A DNA stretch of 64,000 nucleotides from Pedobacter sp. WC2423 (GTDB lineage: Bacteria > Bacteroidota > Bacteroidia > Sphingobacteriales > Sphingobacteriaceae), in assembly GCF_040822065.1 (NCBI RefSeq), contig NZ_CP162005.1, forward strand, positions 5,208,001 through 5,272,000, read 5' to 3'. Position numbers and translations under genes: made by a program. This document shows positions 26,382-34,958 of the stretch, in pieces. The notes under the pieces were generated by a model. It saw nothing but the letters and a program-made list of their open reading frames with translations, was not told the origin of the DNA and ran no database searches. Position 1 is the first letter of the stretch. Each line of letters starts with the position of its first letter.

Positions 26382-27489
26382 TAATTTCACTACAATTTTT
26401 AATACTTATAGCTGGGAACAGACTAAGCAAAGTATATACGAAAAGACAGCACAGGATGTAGAGCGTGCTTTAGGGAATAGCAAACGGACTTTAGAAGATT
26501 TCAAAGCGCTGATTTCTCCTGCGGCAGCTCCGTATCTGGAACAAATGGCACAATTGAGCAGGCTGGCTACTTTAAAGCGTTTTGGTAAAGTGATGCAGTT
26601 ATATGTGCCACTTTATCTTTCTAATGAATGTAATAATATTTGTACTTATTGTGGATTTAGCCTGGATAACAAGGTAAGGCGCAAAACGTTGTCTCCCATA
26701 GAGATTATGCAGGAGGTCGCAGTGCTGAAAGAAATGGGATATGATCATGTGCTGCTGGTTACTGGTGAGGCAAATCATACGGTGCATACGGAATATTTCA
26801 AAGGGGTACTGGAACTTTTACGTCCTCATTTTGCATTGATTTCAATGGAGGTACAGCCACTGGATACGGAGGATTATGAGATGCTGATTCCTTTGGGGTT
26901 AAATACGGTATTGGTTTATCAGGAGACGTATCACCGGGATGATTATAAAAAGCATCATCCGAAAGGAAAGAAATCGAATTTTGAATATAGGCTGGAAACG
27001 CCCGACCGGTTAGGAAAAGCGGGAGTGCATAAAATGGGGTTGGGAGTACTGATCGGATTAGAGGATTGGCGCACGGATTCGTTTTTTACGGCATTACATC
27101 TGGGATATCTGGAAAAGAAGTACTGGCAGACAAAGTATAGTTTGTCTTTTCCCCGGTTAAGGCCGTTTAGCGGAGGTCTGGAGCCTAAAGTTGAAATGTC
27201 TGACAGGGAGCTGGTACAGCTGATCTGTGCTTACAGGCTGTTGAATGAGGAGGTGGAGCTTTCTATTTCTACCAGGGAGTCGGTTGTATTTCGGGATCAT
27301 ATTATTGGTTTAGGGATTACTTCAATGAGTGCAGGGTCCAGGACGAATCCAGGAGGGTATGCGGTGGAACCGGAATCGCTGGAACAGTTCGAGATTTGTG
27401 ATGAAAGGACGCCGGATGAGATTAAGGAAATGTTGAAGGAGAAAGGGTATGAGGCGGTGTGGAAGGATTGGGATAAGCTTCTCCAATAA
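26374..27489 (+). CDS. thiH: 2-iminoacetate synthase ThiH
   Basis: 371 residues. Radical-SAM tyrosine lyase that makes dehydroglycine for ThiG. The Fe-S motif is CNNICTYCGF (CX3CX2C), preceded by LYVPLYLSNE; later GLEDWRTDSFF and SISTRES are family features. Overlaps thiG by eight bases. It is the last gene of the operon, and a strong branched terminator begins at its stop codon. No thiF or thiD is in the window, so those steps must be encoded elsewhere. Confidence 0.95.
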   Translation: MTDNFTTIFNTYSWEQTKQSIYEKTAQDVERALGNSKRTLEDFKALISPAAAPYLEQMAQLSRLATLKRFGKVMQLYVPLYLSNECNNICTYCGFSLDNKVRRKTLSPIEIMQEVAVLKEMGYDHVLLVTGEANHTVHTEYFKGVLELLRPHFALISMEVQPLDTEDYEMLIPLGLNTVLVYQETYHRDDYKKHHPKGKKSNFEYRLETPDRLGKAGVHKMGLGVLIGLEDWRTDSFFTALHLGYLEKKYWQTKYSLSFPRLRPFSGGLEPKVEMSDRELVQLICAYRLLNEEVELSISTRESVVFRDHIIGLGITSMSAGSRTNPGGYAVEPESLEQFEICDERTPDEIKEMLKEKGYEAVWKDWDKLLQ

Positions 27490-27578
27490 AAAAACACCTA
27501 TACTATGTTCGGGCGACATTGCCGTCGCCGAAAAGGCTCGGAACGAATGCCCTTCACATTAGTATAGGTGTTTTTTTT
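27489..27578 (+). terminator. Long branched terminator of the thiamine operon
   Basis: A 17-base perfect stem (27489-27505 with 27560-27576: AAAAAACACCTATACTA and its complement) runs into a T-run. The 54-base interior holds GGCGAC/GTCGCC (27512-27517, 27524-27529) and GTTC/GAAC pairings. The segment CTATGTTCGGGCGA (27503-27516) is a 13/14 match to the interior of the terminator at 17598. Confidence 0.8.
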
Positions 27579-27605
27579 CTATGTCCAAACGGGGGAAGTG
27601 GTTGG

Positions 27606-27748
<143 letters not shown>

Positions 27749-27814
27749 ATTCAGAAAAAATATTGTTTTGAGGGAGTACAGATAGTTTTTTTAGAAGAAT
27801 TTTTATCTTGCTTT

Positions 27815-28006
27815 ATGTTGTTAAAGAGAGATATTGAAGAGTTATTTGGGAGTTTTGTGAAAAGAAAAATCATAGTTTTACTTCAGGAGTTGGAATCACT
27901 TTTGGATGAAGGAAGAACCGGCGAGGAATTAGAGGGGAGTGTTAAAGTGGGGCTTGATTCTATTCATCTGCTGATTTTTGATTTGTACCCCTACGAATTA
28001 TTCTAG
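27815..28006 (+). CDS. Small hypothetical protein
   Basis: 63 residues, helical and acidic (LLKRDIEELFGSFVKRKIIVLLQELESLLDEGRTGEELEG), with a hydrophobic end (IHLLIFDLYPYELF). No family recognised and no signal peptide. It stands alone downstream of the GAAA repeat and the structured element. It could be a real small gene or a chance frame; the balanced amino-acid use speaks mildly for a gene. Confidence 0.4.
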   Translation: MLLKRDIEELFGSFVKRKIIVLLQELESLLDEGRTGEELEGSVKVGLDSIHLLIFDLYPYELF

Positions 28007-28020
28007 TAATATAAGATTGT

Positions 28021-28200
28021 TTATCTTTTAGATGCGTTGATCACAATCGCCATTGTAATACCCAGTGTCAGGACAATAATAATAAATATCCACATAGCTA
28101 TGGCATCATTCCTGGTGTTTTTCCCTCTGATATGATCTTTAGACCAGTCGAAAAAATCTCGTTTTAATTTTTTATCTTCTTTAATTGGTTTATTATCCAT
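28021..28200 (-). CDS. Small single-helix membrane protein
   Basis: 59 residues from ATG 28200 (a TTG two codons earlier is also in frame). The N-terminal half is highly charged (MDNKPIKEDKKLKRDFFDWS) and the C-terminal half is one membrane helix (AMWIFIIIVLTLGITMAIVI) ending in NASKR. Tail-anchored topology with the charged part in the cytoplasm is likely. No family recognised. It ends 14 bases from the convergent gene at 27815. Confidence 0.55.
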   Translation of the reverse strand: MDNKPIKEDKKLKRDFFDWSKDHIRGKNTRNDAIAMWIFIIIVLTLGITMAIVINASKR

Positions 28201-28300
28201 ATTCAAAGCTATAAGAATAAATTCGGTGAAGCTTCATAATCCCTTTTTAAGTGAGTCGTCTGATTAGCTTTTTGTAACGTAAAATTCTTAAATTCGCGAC

Positions 28301-28642
28301 ATGAATTTAATAGACTTTACACTTCCTGAAATAGTTTTCTTAGAGCCAAGTGAGCATCTTGAAGATGAAATGGGAGGCCGCACAGTGATACAGCATACAG
28401 GCTCCCACACCATCATGGAAGTTATAGCAACGGATGAGGTTGAGGGGCTTAATTTTAAAGCCGGGACCAAAACTTATGAGTTTGAATACCTGAACATTTA
28501 TGGGGTTGTCGAAAATCATATATTCGCAGTGCATTTTACTTTGAATGAAGGAGATTTGACTGATGTATTTAAACAATGCGCAGAATGGTACAGAGCTTAT
28601 TTGAGCTGGGAAGATAGAAACATCCTGGAAGATGAAGAATAA
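28301..28642 (+). CDS. Conserved hypothetical protein
   Basis: 113 residues, acidic, without signal peptide or membrane helix. Alternating short hydrophobic and charged stretches suggest a small alpha/beta fold (IYGVVENHIFAVHFTL, FKQCAEWYRAYLSWEDRN). No motif I recognise. Start at the only nearby ATG, 18 bases after an A/T-rich stretch. It precedes the large glycosidase gene in the same direction by 82 bases but shows no functional tie. Confidence 0.6.
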   Translation: MNLIDFTLPEIVFLEPSEHLEDEMGGRTVIQHTGSHTIMEVIATDEVEGLNFKAGTKTYEFEYLNIYGVVENHIFAVHFTLNEGDLTDVFKQCAEWYRAYLSWEDRNILEDEE

Positions 28643-28724
28643 GAGCTGAAATCGAATATCCCTGTTTTAATAAATAAATTTTTTGTTATTGCGATTTTCC
28701 CGTTCTCTTTTATAGCCGCAGCCT

Positions 28725-31352
28725 ATGAACAATATATTTCAATCTGACGCTTATACCTTATCAAAGGATAGAGTTACACAAGGAGCATTCCAGGCTATTG
28801 CACTTTCTCCGGCAGCGTTACATTCTAATTATCAAAGTCCGGTTAATCTGGACATTAGTCCGGATTTATCATTCAAATTCAGTATCAATGGTAAAGACAA
28901 TGAGATGATTTCTGGGAAAAACCATCAAATCAGTATTATTGCCGTTAATGGAAAATTTGAAACTCCTGTTATTCGCTTTGGTCAGCAATTAAAAGAACCG
29001 CAATCAAAAGGTGTATTTCTTCGGCCGGACACTCAATTCACCATTAAACTTGATATGCGTGAAGTACTGGATGCTTTTGCTTCCAAAGGTTTTTACAGCA
29101 CTTATGATGGAACAAAGATCTATAAAGCTGACTTCAAAGGCGTTTTTGTAGCTGGTAATATTAGTCCGCTGATCTGGGATTTTGATAACCTGAGCAATCA
29201 TAAAGAACTGGAATTAAAAGATAGTGATGGTGACGGTATTTATACAGTTACGCTGGAAATGAATAAGGCGCAGGAGAAAAAAACTACGGTCTCTTCCTGG
29301 AAGTTATCAAAAGATATTTCCGCTTTCCCTCAGTATAAATCAGCTTTTCCAATGATGGATGCACTCTATAACCTCAGCTTAGAAGAGATGGAGAATGCAG
29401 TAGAGCCGGATAGTACCTTCAGAACAGGAAAAGAATGGGCAGGGGTATGGACAAGAGATATTAGCTATAGTATTATACTTTCTATGGCTACACTGCAACC
29501 TGAAGTTGCTCAGAATAGTTTGCTGAAAAAAGTTAAGCATAACCGTGTCATTCAGGATACAGGTACGGGAGGTTCATGGCCGGTATCTTCTGACCGGATG
29601 ATCTGGGCAATTGCAGCCTGGGAAGTCTATAAAACTACAGGTGATCAGGCATGGCTTACCAAAGTTTATCCGATCATCAGAAACTCTGTTGAAGATGATC
29701 TGAAAAATGTTTATGACCCTCAAACAGGTATGGTCAGAGGTGAATCCTCATTTTTAGACTGGAGAGATCAGACTTATCCGAAATGGATGCAATCTGCAGA
29801 TATCTATGCTTCGGAAAATCTCGGGACGAATGCAGTTCACTATCAAACCAATAAAGTACTTGCCGAAATGGCGGTGCTGCTGAAAGACAATGATGCAGCT
29901 AAAAAGTATACCGGTATCGCCAGTCAAATCAAAGAAGGGATTAACAAATATTTATGGATACCGGAAAAAGGATATTACGGACAATACTTATATGGCAGAC
30001 AGTTTAAACTTTTGTCTCCACGCTCCGAAGCACTGGGAGAAGCACTCACTGTATTATTTGATATTGCAGATGCAGGGCAGCAGAAATCTATAGTTGCAAA
30101 AACACCAGTCACTAATTTTGGTATTCCCTGTATCTATCCTCAGATTCCGGATATTCCACCTTATCATAACAATGCAGTGTGGCCTTTTGTACAGGCCTAC
30201 TGGTCTCTCGCTGCGGCAAAAACAGGAAATGAAGAAGCACTTGTACAAAGCATGAGTGCAATTTATCGTCCTGCGGCATTGTTCCTGACCAATAAAGAGA
30301 ATTTTGTTGCTACTTCTGGTGATTTTGCAGGTACGCAAGTCAATTCAAGTAATATGTTATGGAGCCTGGCGGGGAATATCAGCCTGGTTTATAAAGTATT
30401 ATTTGGGATGGATATGCAAACAGATGCACTGGTCTTTAAGCCGTTTATTCCTGAAGTACTCAAAGGTGAACGGACGCTGACTAATTTTAGATACCGCAAT
30501 GCAGTACTGGATATTAAATTGAACGGCTACGGAAATAAGATTAAATCAATCACAATTGACGGTAAACCTTTGCCAAAGGCGATGGTTCCTGCAGCTTTAA
30601 AAGGAAGACACCAAATTGATATAGTGCTGGCTGATGATAAACCAGAGAGAGGTCAAGTTGCAATAGCTGAAGATTATTTCTCTGTCGTTGCACCTGTATT
30701 GAAAAAGGATAACAAACTGATCAGTTGGGAAAAGGTAGAAGGAGCTGAAAATTACCAGGTGATCCGTAACGGGAAAAAGATCACTAAAACTCAGGGATTA
30801 AACTATACCGCAAAAGAAAGTGGAGAATTCCAGGTGATAGCTGCAGATAAAAATGGGGTTACCTCATTTGCAAGTGAACCTGTTTTAATTACGGAAACTA
30901 AAGAAATACAAGTTATTCCTATGGAAACCGTAGCCGCTAAATCAACGCTGCCTTATCAGGGATATACCACAAATGGTTTTATTGAGATCAGTAAAACAAA
31001 GAATAGGAAAGTAACGCTTCAGATTAATATAGCTGAAGCAGGTACTTACGCCATGGACTTCAGGTATGCCAATGGAAATGGCCCAACCAATACAGAGAAC
31101 AAATGCGCTATCAGAACATTTAATGTGGATGGACAGTTTGCAGGAACTTTTGTATTTCCGCAACGTGGAAAAGAAGAATGGTCTAACTGGGGTTTCAGTA
31201 ATGTAAATACAGTGAAACTGACTAAGGGAACGCATGAATTCCAACTTTCATTCGAAGACTGGAACGAGAATATGAATGGTGAAATTAACCAGGCTATGCT
31301 CGACTGTCTGAGACTGATTAAGATAAACCAATTAGAAAAGGCCCTTTTATAG
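28725..31352 (+). CDS. Large glycoside hydrolase with (alpha/alpha)6 core
   Basis: 875 residues: an N-terminal beta-sandwich region (about 1-200), an (alpha/alpha)6 toroid catalytic domain (about 205-590) with EWAGVWTRDISYSI, GGSWPVSSDRMIWAI, SFLDWRDQTYP and HNNAVWPFVQAYW, a linker domain with a fibronectin-like part (about 640-720), and a C-terminal carbohydrate-binding-like domain (about 740-870, YAMDFRYANGNGP). This is the six-hairpin glycosidase superfamily; the substrate is unknown. Related proteins are exported, but this frame begins without a signal peptide; a signal-peptide-like stretch lies just upstream in another frame (see findings). The C-terminal codons overlap a terminator. Confidence 0.75.
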   Translation: MNNIFQSDAYTLSKDRVTQGAFQAIALSPAALHSNYQSPVNLDISPDLSFKFSINGKDNEMISGKNHQISIIAVNGKFETPVIRFGQQLKEPQSKGVFLRPDTQFTIKLDMREVLDAFASKGFYSTYDGTKIYKADFKGVFVAGNISPLIWDFDNLSNHKELELKDSDGDGIYTVTLEMNKAQEKKTTVSSWKLSKDISAFPQYKSAFPMMDALYNLSLEEMENAVEPDSTFRTGKEWAGVWTRDISYSIILSMATLQPEVAQNSLLKKVKHNRVIQDTGTGGSWPVSSDRMIWAIAAWEVYKTTGDQAWLTKVYPIIRNSVEDDLKNVYDPQTGMVRGESSFLDWRDQTYPKWMQSADIYASENLGTNAVHYQTNKVLAEMAVLLKDNDAAKKYTGIASQIKEGINKYLWIPEKGYYGQYLYGRQFKLLSPRSEALGEALTVLFDIADAGQQKSIVAKTPVTNFGIPCIYPQIPDIPPYHNNAVWPFVQAYWSLAAAKTGNEEALVQSMSAIYRPAALFLTNKENFVATSGDFAGTQVNSSNMLWSLAGNISLVYKVLFGMDMQTDALVFKPFIPEVLKGERTLTNFRYRNAVLDIKLNGYGNKIKSITIDGKPLPKAMVPAALKGRHQIDIVLADDKPERGQVAIAEDYFSVVAPVLKKDNKLISWEKVEGAENYQVIRNGKKITKTQGLNYTAKESGEFQVIAADKNGVTSFASEPVLITETKEIQVIPMETVAAKSTLPYQGYTTNGFIEISKTKNRKVTLQINIAEAGTYAMDFRYANGNGPTNTENKCAIRTFNVDGQFAGTFVFPQRGKEEWSNWGFSNVNTVKLTKGTHEFQLSFEDWNENMNGEINQAMLDCLRLIKINQLEKALL

Positions 31353-31365
31353 AGCCTTTTCTAAT
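31331..31365. terminator. Hairpin terminator overlapping the glycosidase stop
   Basis: ATTAGAAAAGGC (31331-31342) and GCCTTTTCTAAT (31354-31365) form a perfect 12-base stem with an 11-base loop that contains the stop codon. It can serve both the glycosidase and the convergent gene. Confidence 0.75.
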
Positions 31366-31399
31366 TGTACAGAAAGACGGTAATAAAAGAGTTGAACCG

Positions 31400-31909
31400 T
31401 TATTTTGGCTCATTTAAAGGACGGCGCAAAAAGAAGTATTCACTTTGATGCGCTGCATAATCCTGGAAGCTGGAAGAGGCCTCAATACCTTCAGGGATCT
31501 TTTTAAAATTCTCAGGAGTAATATATTTCCAGGTTACCCCGTTTGATTCCTCTAAAGAAATGATTTCAATAGGGAAGTTCAATACGAATTCATTCAGGAA
31601 TTCAAGTTTATTTGCAGTCCATTCTTTGGTACTTCCTAAATTACGCGGCCATACATATAACTTATGCGCTTCTACAGTCTTTCCATGATCATCGATAAAG
31701 GTTGACTGTTTCAAGATCAGGTCACTGATTTTTACAGTGGCTATATCACCTTTAAAAGAATCTTTCTCAGCAGTGATCAGGATTGCCTTTGCAGTCAAAA
31801 ACGGCACGCTTGCCCCCTCAGGATGTACTTCTTCTAACTGGTCAGTAAATACATATTTACCTTTCTGGAATGTTAAAACATTTGCTGATGGTTGATCTTT
31901 GCTGCTCAT
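31400..31909 (-). CDS. Hypothetical protein
   Basis: 169 residues, soluble, no signal peptide. The N-terminal half looks beta-rich (NVLTFQKGKYVFTDQLEEV, ATVKISDLILKQSTFID), the second half mixed, with LYVWPRNLGSTKEWTANKLEFLNEFVLNFP. No family recognised. It is convergent with the glycosidase and has a long (over 300 bases) upstream region holding a strong hairpin. Confidence 0.6.
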   Translation of the reverse strand: MSSKDQPSANVLTFQKGKYVFTDQLEEVHPEGASVPFLTAKAILITAEKDSFKGDIATVKISDLILKQSTFIDDHGKTVEAHKLYVWPRNLGSTKEWTANKLEFLNEFVLNFPIEIISLEESNGVTWKYITPENFKKIPEGIEASSSFQDYAAHQSEYFFLRRPLNEPK

Positions 31910-32096
31910 TTTGAATTTTTTGTAAACTTAAACCTTTAACGTCAGTAATAGTAATAAATTTCTTTGCGAAGGAATCTTTAAACTGATTGGTTTGCTAGTT
32001 TATTTGACTTTTTCTTCACAAAATTTTATTCTGTTTAGGGAAGATATATGAAATTCATCTGGTAATTTGTTTATTCTTTTTTTTAGCTGCAACTGC

Positions 32097-32140
32097 GTCA
32101 AATCAACTTCCGGTAGGAAACTACCAGAAGTTGATTTGAC
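32097..32140. other. Strong 44-base hairpin in a long intergenic region
   Basis: GTCAAATCAACTTC pairs perfectly with GAAGTTGATTTGAC, then one C/A mismatch, then GGTAG/CTACC closed by a GAAA tetraloop. Read on the minus strand, the mismatch becomes a U-G pair and the loop UUUC. No long T-run follows on either strand. It lies in the 368-base gap between two divergent genes; the rest of that gap is AT-rich with nothing else I can name. Confidence 0.6.
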
Positions 32141-32277
32141 TTGTTTCGCTTAAAAAAAAGCTATAAACAATTTTACCATCTAAATTTAAATAACTTCAAA
32201 CATAGCACGTTTGTTGTTGTTCTAAGGCTAGTAAACATATTGTTTAGAATTGATCTGATCTTTTAAATCTCAATCAT

Positions 32278-33546
32278 ATGCCAAAGAAAGTAGTCATTAT
32301 AGGTGGTGGATTTGCAGGTGTGAACCTTGCTAAAAAACTAGCAGGTAATGCATCATTTGATATAACCCTTGTAGATAAAAACAATTATAACTTTTTTCCG
32401 CCGCTGCTTTACCAGGTAGCTACCGGTTATCTGGAAACCTCTAATATCACTTATCCGTTCCGTAAACTTTTCCGGGGAAAGAAGAACTTTATGTTCAGAC
32501 TGGGAGAACTGGAACAAGTTTTACCAGAAAAGAAGCAAGTCATTCTTTCTACAGGTGCTGTCAATTACGATTACCTTGTTTTTGCCACAGGTTGTGAAAC
32601 CAACTATTTCGGAATGGATAATGTAGCAAAACATGCTATCCCGATGAAAACAGTTGCTGATGCACTGCAAATGCGGAATACCCTATTAGAACGCTTAGAA
32701 GAAGCTTCCCGCTCAACAGATCCTGCAGAGCGTAAAAAACTGCTGACTGTAGTCGTTGCAGGTGGTGGCCCTACAGGAGTTGAAATATCAGGAATGTTTG
32801 CTGAAATGAAAAGAACAATCCTGGCTAAAGACTATCCGGAGCTCAAAGGTGCCAGTGGCGAAATCTATCTCGTCGACGGACTCAAATCAGTACTTGCCCC
32901 AATGAGTGAGAAATCACAGCAATACACATATGATACCCTGACCAAAATGGGTGTCAAAGTAAAGCTGAATGTGATGGTGAAAGATTTTGTAAACGATACC
33001 GTTCATTTTGCTGACGGAAGTACAATTGAAGCTAAAAATCTGATCTGGGCAGCCGGAGTTACTGCAATGACTTTTAAAGGCATGCCAGAAGAAGTTTATG
33101 GAAAAGGTAAAAGATTACAAGTTGATGAATTCAACAAAGTAAAAGGATTAGAAGACATATATGCTATAGGGGATACCTGTATTCAGTTAACAGACCCGGG
33201 CTTTCCGCAAGGACATCCGCAGTTAGCACAAGTTGCCCTTCAGCAAGGAGACAACGTTGGTCATAACATGATCAGGATCGAAGAAAACCAATTTCCTAAA
33301 GCCTTCAGTTATGTAGATAAAGGTACGATGGCGATTATCGGAAGAAATAAAGCCGTTGCCGATCTGCCGAAGCCCAAGCTGTTTTTTAGTGGATTTATCG
33401 CCTGGGCAATGTGGCTGTTTATCCATTTAATCTCCCTTATTAATTCAGGCAACAGGATCAAAACTTTATATAACTGGATGATTGCTTACTTTACCAAAGA
33501 CCAATCTTTACGAATGATCGTCAGACCGGCAAGCAAGAAGCTATAA
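32278..33546 (+). CDS. ndh: Type II NADH dehydrogenase
   Basis: 422 residues. Single-subunit flavoprotein that passes electrons from NADH to quinone without pumping protons. FAD-binding GGGFAGVNLAKKL at the N-terminus, NAD-binding GGGPTGVEISGMFAE near residue 163, and YAIGDTC near 300. The C-terminal hydrophobic stretch (LFFSGFIAWAMWLFIHLISLI) is the usual membrane attachment. It stands directly upstream of cydAB, so the trio may form a short respiratory chain that works when proton pumping is not essential. Confidence 0.9.
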   Translation: MPKKVVIIGGGFAGVNLAKKLAGNASFDITLVDKNNYNFFPPLLYQVATGYLETSNITYPFRKLFRGKKNFMFRLGELEQVLPEKKQVILSTGAVNYDYLVFATGCETNYFGMDNVAKHAIPMKTVADALQMRNTLLERLEEASRSTDPAERKKLLTVVVAGGGPTGVEISGMFAEMKRTILAKDYPELKGASGEIYLVDGLKSVLAPMSEKSQQYTYDTLTKMGVKVKLNVMVKDFVNDTVHFADGSTIEAKNLIWAAGVTAMTFKGMPEEVYGKGKRLQVDEFNKVKGLEDIYAIGDTCIQLTDPGFPQGHPQLAQVALQQGDNVGHNMIRIEENQFPKAFSYVDKGTMAIIGRNKAVADLPKPKLFFSGFIAWAMWLFIHLISLINSGNRIKTLYNWMIAYFTKDQSLRMIVRPASKKL

Positions 33547-33626
33547 AGCTGCTAATATTACAATTATAAGGCAATTCTTGCCCTTTGATTTATGGCTTCA
33601 TAAGCCATAACTATTACATTTGCTAC

Positions 33627-34955
33627 ATGGATGATTTCTTAGCCGCACGACTCCAAATGGCCTTTTCATTGGGCTTTCATATCGTTTTCTCCTGTATCGG
33701 AATGGTGATGCCATTTTTCATGTGTACCGCCCACTATCTTTGGTTAAAAAGAAAAAAAGCAGTCTACCTCGATGTCACTAAAGCATGGAGCAAAGGAGTA
33801 GCAATTTTCTTTGCCACCGGCGCAGTTTCCGGAACTGTATTGTCCTTTGAACTCGGCCTGCTCTGGCCTAAATTTATGGAACACGCAGGCCCTATTTTCG
33901 GGATGCCATTTTCATTGGAAGGAACAGCGTTTTTTATTGAAGCCATTGCACTCGGATTTTACCTGTACGGATGGAACCGTTTTCATCCCTGGTTTCACTG
34001 GTTTACCGGGGTAATTGTAGGGATCAGCGGATTGCTTTCCGGGATTCTTGTTGTTGCAGCCAATGCCTGGATGAACAGTCCTGCGGGATTTGATTTCGTC
34101 AACGGACAATACCTGAATATTGACCCCATGAAAGCCATGTTTAACGAAGCCTGGTTTTCACAAGCACTTCACATGTGTGTGGCAGCCTTTGTATCCACAG
34201 GTTTTGCTGTTGCAGGAGTTCATGCCCTGATGATTTTAAAAGGTAAAAATGTAAACTTTCACCGTAAAGCATTTCAGATTGCAGCTATATTCGGGACTGT
34301 GGCTGCCTGTCTTCAACCCATTAGTGGTGATATTTCAGCCAAGGATGTTGCAAAACGCCAGCCTGCTAAACTAGCCGCAATGGAAGCTCACTTTCATACC
34401 GAAAAAGGAGCTGGATTAATCATTGGAGGAATTCCGGATACAGCCACTAAAACTGTTAAATATGCCTTAAAAATACCCAAAGCACTGAGCTTTATGGCTA
34501 CCGGTGATTTTAATGCAGAAGTTAAAGGACTGGATCAGTTTGCTGAAAAAGATCAGCCACCGGTTGTCGTTGTACATTATGCCTTTCAGCTTATGGTGGG
34601 ACTGGGGATGGCTATGCTTGGCCTGGCCATCATTTATTTTATTGCGCTGATTAAAAAGAAAAACTGGGCTGAAAGTAAATGGATGCTTAAACTATTCGTG
34701 ATTGCGACCCCAATGGGATTTCTAGCCCTTGAGGCAGGGTGGACAGTTACTGAAGTAGGCCGTCAGCCATGGATTATTTATGGCGTAATGCGCACTGCCG
34801 ATGCAGTTACCCCAATGCCCGGAATCGCTTACTCATTTTATCTGTTTACAGCCGTTTACATTTCACTCGCCATTATTGTGAGCCTGCTGCTATTCCGGCA
34901 GATTACGATGGTCGATAAACTTTATGATTCTTCCACTGATAAAAAAATACAATAG
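33627..34955 (+). CDS. cydA: Cytochrome bd ubiquinol oxidase subunit I
   Basis: 442 residues, nine membrane helices. Start taken at ATG 33627 (MDDFLAARLQMAFSLGFHI), which matches CydA N-termini; the His there is the usual heme b595 ligand. The conserved GRQPW motif (EVGRQPWIIYGVM) is present. The Q-loop is short, as expected for non-enterobacterial CydA. The enzyme reduces oxygen with high affinity using quinol. CydB follows by three bases. An in-frame ATG at 33585 would add a non-homologous extension. Confidence 0.95.
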   Translation: MDDFLAARLQMAFSLGFHIVFSCIGMVMPFFMCTAHYLWLKRKKAVYLDVTKAWSKGVAIFFATGAVSGTVLSFELGLLWPKFMEHAGPIFGMPFSLEGTAFFIEAIALGFYLYGWNRFHPWFHWFTGVIVGISGLLSGILVVAANAWMNSPAGFDFVNGQYLNIDPMKAMFNEAWFSQALHMCVAAFVSTGFAVAGVHALMILKGKNVNFHRKAFQIAAIFGTVAACLQPISGDISAKDVAKRQPAKLAAMEAHFHTEKGAGLIIGGIPDTATKTVKYALKIPKALSFMATGDFNAEVKGLDQFAEKDQPPVVVVHYAFQLMVGLGMAMLGLAIIYFIALIKKKNWAESKWMLKLFVIATPMGFLALEAGWTVTEVGRQPWIIYGVMRTADAVTPMPGIAYSFYLFTAVYISLAIIVSLLLFRQITMVDKLYDSSTDKKIQ

Positions 34956-34958
34956 CAT

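Noticed and set aside
33585..33626. Longer CydA start
   Set aside because: The added residues do not resemble CydA, while the ATG at 33627 gives the family N-terminus.
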